This document shows positions 62,200 to 64,000 of a stretch of 64,000 nt of DNA, piece by piece. Within the stretch, counting starts at the first letter, position 1; each line of letters starts with the position of its first letter. The notes beneath the pieces were generated by a model. That model saw nothing but the letters and a program-made list of their open reading frames with translations. It did no database searches and was not told where the DNA came from. The translations under genes and the position numbers were made by a program. Source of the stretch: Pseudomonas marginalis (lineage in GTDB: Bacteria > Pseudomonadota > Gammaproteobacteria > Pseudomonadales > Pseudomonadaceae). Location: contig NZ_VTFG01000001.1 of the NCBI RefSeq assembly GCF_008692035.1, positions 3,721,501-3,785,500 of the forward strand. The letters run 5' to 3'.

Positions 62200-64000
62200 A
62201 TGAAGCGCGTCCTGCAGGTTCTTGCGGTTCTGCTGGTGCTGATCGGCCTCGGTGCGGGCTGGTACGTCTACAGCAAGCAACCCACCCGCCAGGGCACGGT
62301 TGAACTGGCCAACCTGCAAGGCTCGGTCACCGTGCGCTACGACGACCGTGGCGTGCCGCATATTCGCGCCGAGAACGAGACCGACCTGTACCGCGCCCTG
62401 GGCTACGTGCATGCCCAGGACCGCCTGTTCCAGATGGAGATCATGCGCCGCCTGGCCCGTGGCGAACTGGCCGAGGTGCTCGGGCCGAAGCTGCTGGAGA
62501 CCGACAAGCTGTTCCGCAGCCTGCGCATTCGCGACCGCGCCGCCACCTACGTGGCCCAGCAGGACCATGAGTCGGCGCACTGGAAGGCCCTGCAGGCCTA
62601 TCTGGACGGGATCAACCAGTATCAGGACAGCCACGCCCGCCCGATGGAGTTCGACGTGCTGGGCATCCCCAGGCGCGCGTTTACCGCCGAGGACACCATC
62701 AGCGTCGCCGGGTACATGGCCTACAGCTTTGCCGCTGCATTTCGTACCGAGCCCTTGCTGACTTACGTCCGCGACCAACTGGGCAGCGACTACCTGAACG
62801 TCTTCGACCTCGACTGGCAACCCAAGGGCGCCCTCAACCTGGCCGACAGTGACTGGAACACCCTCGGCGCCCTCGCCGCGCTGAGTGAGCAGGCCCTGGC
62901 CGACAACGGCTTGCCGCAATTCGAGGGCAGCAACGCCTGGGCCATCAGTGGCAGTCGCACCAAGAGCGGCAAACCGCTGCTGGCGGGTGACCCGCATATT
63001 CGCTTCTCGGTGCCGTCGGTGTGGTACGAGGCGCAGCTGTCGGCGCCGGGCTTCGAGCTGTATGGCTATCACAACGCGCTGGTACCCGTAGCGTTCCTGG
63101 GGCACAACCTGGATTTCGGCTGGAGCCTGACCATGTTCCAGAACGACGACCTCGACCTGATCGCCGAAAAGGTCAACCCGGACAACCCCAACCAGGTCTG
63201 GTACCACGGCCAGTGGGTCGACATGACCCGCAGCGAGCAACAGATCGCCGTCAAAGGCCAGGCACCGGTCAGCCTCACCCTGCGCCAGTCACCCCACGGC
63301 CCGATCGTCAATGACGTGCTTGGCGAGAACGGCGGCAAGACGCCGATTGCCATGTGGTGGGCGTTCATCGACACCCAGAACCCGATCCTCGAAGGTTTCT
63401 ACCAGCTCAACCGCGCCGACACGTTGGCCAAGGCCCGTACGGCGGCGGCAAAGGTGTCCGCACCGGGGCTGAATATCGTGTGGGCCAATGCCAGGGGCGA
63501 TATCGGCTGGTGGGCGGCGGCACAGTTGCCGATTCGCCCGGCAGGTACCCACCCAGGGTTTATCCTCGACGGCAGCACCGCCGAGGCCGACAAGCTGGGC
63601 TTCTACCCCTTCAGCGCCAACCCCCAGGAAGAAAACCCGGCGCGGGGCTATGTGGTGTCGGCCAATGCCCAGCCGGTGTCGCCCACCGGCATGGAAATCC
63701 CCGGCTATTACAACCTCGCCGACCGGGGCCAGCAGTTGAACGCGCAGTTGAGCGACAAGAGCGTGAAGTGGGATGTGACCAACAGCCAGGCCCTGCAACT
63801 GGGCACCACCACCGCCTTCGGCCCGCGCCTGCTGGCGCCGCTGTTGCCGGTGCTGCGCGAGGCGGTCACGGACCCGGCGCAGTTGAAGCTGGTGGAACAG
63901 CTGGCCGGCTGGAAGGGTGACTACCCGCTGGATTCCACCAGCGCCACGCTGTTCAACCAGTTCCTGTTCAACCTCGCCGACGCGGCCTTCCACCCGAAGC
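62200..64000 (+). CDS. Penicillin acylase family protein (3' end missing)
   Basis: An Ntn-hydrolase precursor; 600 codons are visible and the frame is still open at the window end. After an N-terminal signal or anchor (about 1-24) comes the alpha chain (VTVRYDDRGVPHIRAEN, GYVHAQDRLFQMEIMRR), then the autocleavage site Gly243-Ser244 in FEGSNAWAISG, where Ser244 becomes the N-terminal nucleophile of the beta chain. Relatives hydrolyse amides such as acyl-homoserine lactones (PvdQ, QuiP) or beta-lactams; substrate unknown. AAGGAA precedes the ATG. Confidence 0.9.
   Translation, partial: MKRVLQVLAVLLVLIGLGAGWYVYSKQPTRQGTVELANLQGSVTVRYDDRGVPHIRAENETDLYRALGYVHAQDRLFQMEIMRRLARGELAEVLGPKLLETDKLFRSLRIRDRAATYVAQQDHESAHWKALQAYLDGINQYQDSHARPMEFDVLGIPRRAFTAEDTISVAGYMAYSFAAAFRTEPLLTYVRDQLGSDYLNVFDLDWQPKGALNLADSDWNTLGALAALSEQALADNGLPQFEGSNAWAISGSRTKSGKPLLAGDPHIRFSVPSVWYEAQLSAPGFELYGYHNALVPVAFLGHNLDFGWSLTMFQNDDLDLIAEKVNPDNPNQVWYHGQWVDMTRSEQQIAVKGQAPVSLTLRQSPHGPIVNDVLGENGGKTPIAMWWAFIDTQNPILEGFYQLNRADTLAKARTAAAKVSAPGLNIVWANARGDIGWWAAAQLPIRPAGTHPGFILDGSTAEADKLGFYPFSANPQEENPARGYVVSANAQPVSPTGMEIPGYYNLADRGQQLNAQLSDKSVKWDVTNSQALQLGTTTAFGPRLLAPLLPVLREAVTDPAQLKLVEQLAGWKGDYPLDSTSATLFNQFLFNLADAAFHPK

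Overview
The window is ordinary chromosomal DNA of a high-GC gammaproteobacterium, almost certainly a member of the Pseudomonas fluorescens group. The grounds are the recognisable Pseudomonas neighbourhoods (ptsP-rppH, ilvA divergent from rpiA, a D-2-hydroxyglutarate dehydrogenase divergent from serA, phosphorylcholine phosphatase, the EF-Tu prolyl hydroxylase type dioxygenase) and about a dozen REP/REPIN palindromes of the GTGGGAGGGGGCTTGC type. I found no rRNA, tRNA, CRISPR array or prophage. The window is densely coded: 58 protein genes, two of them cut by the window ends (ftsY at the left, a penicillin acylase at the right), and no gene-free stretch longer than 300 bases.

Layout. 1-5.6 kb: ftsY (partial, minus), then a plus-strand operon of two M16 peptidase-like proteins, rsmD and a YheT-like hydrolase. 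5.6-11 kb: a mercaptopyruvate sulfurtransferase and TetR regulator on the minus strand, divergent from an aldehyde dehydrogenase, a Tat-lipoprotein small subunit and a GMC oxidoreductase; a 20-bp palindrome sits between the predicted -35 and -10 boxes. 11-20 kb: coaD, a YfhL-type ferredoxin, mutM, an HDOD protein, rlmI, an MFS exporter, a DUF4153 membrane protein and ilvD. 20-24.5 kb: a FecI-FecR-TonB receptor iron-signalling unit. 24.6-29.2 kb: pchP, a TcyP-like cystine symporter, an IS481-family insertion sequence that has landed inside a REPIN, and folA. 29.2-32 kb: a translationally coupled DUF2868/DUF3482 membrane-protein and GTPase pair of unknown function. 32-38.7 kb: a phosphonate (2-aminoethylphosphonate type) uptake and catabolism cluster with ABC transporter, FAD oxidoreductase, PhnZ-like HD oxygenase and LysR regulator, directly downstream of cadA. 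38.7-41.5 kb: the divergent cadA/cadR metal resistance pair with a clear MerR-type operator. 41.6-51.7 kb: thyA, lgt, a TSUP permease, an NRDE protein, ptsP, rppH, a HAD phosphatase, a DUF2269 membrane protein, ilvA and rpiA. 51.7-64 kb: tandem SdiA-regulated-domain proteins, a fumarylacetoacetate hydrolase family protein, D-2-hydroxyglutarate dehydrogenase, serA, and a run of small periplasmic or cytoplasmic proteins ending in the penicillin acylase.

How the genes work together. The clearest functional units are: the FecI/FecR/receptor cascade for siderophore-responsive iron uptake; the aminoethylphosphonate cluster, which moves a phosphonate into the cell and oxidises it; CadR controlling the CadA efflux ATPase; and SerA with D-2-hydroxyglutarate dehydrogenase, which in related pseudomonads jointly pull L-serine synthesis forward. 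The less understood units are the aldehyde dehydrogenase/GMC oxidase operon and the DUF2868/DUF3482 GTPase pair. These, the incomplete phosphonate pathway and a solute-binding protein lacking part of its fold are the best candidates for new biology here.
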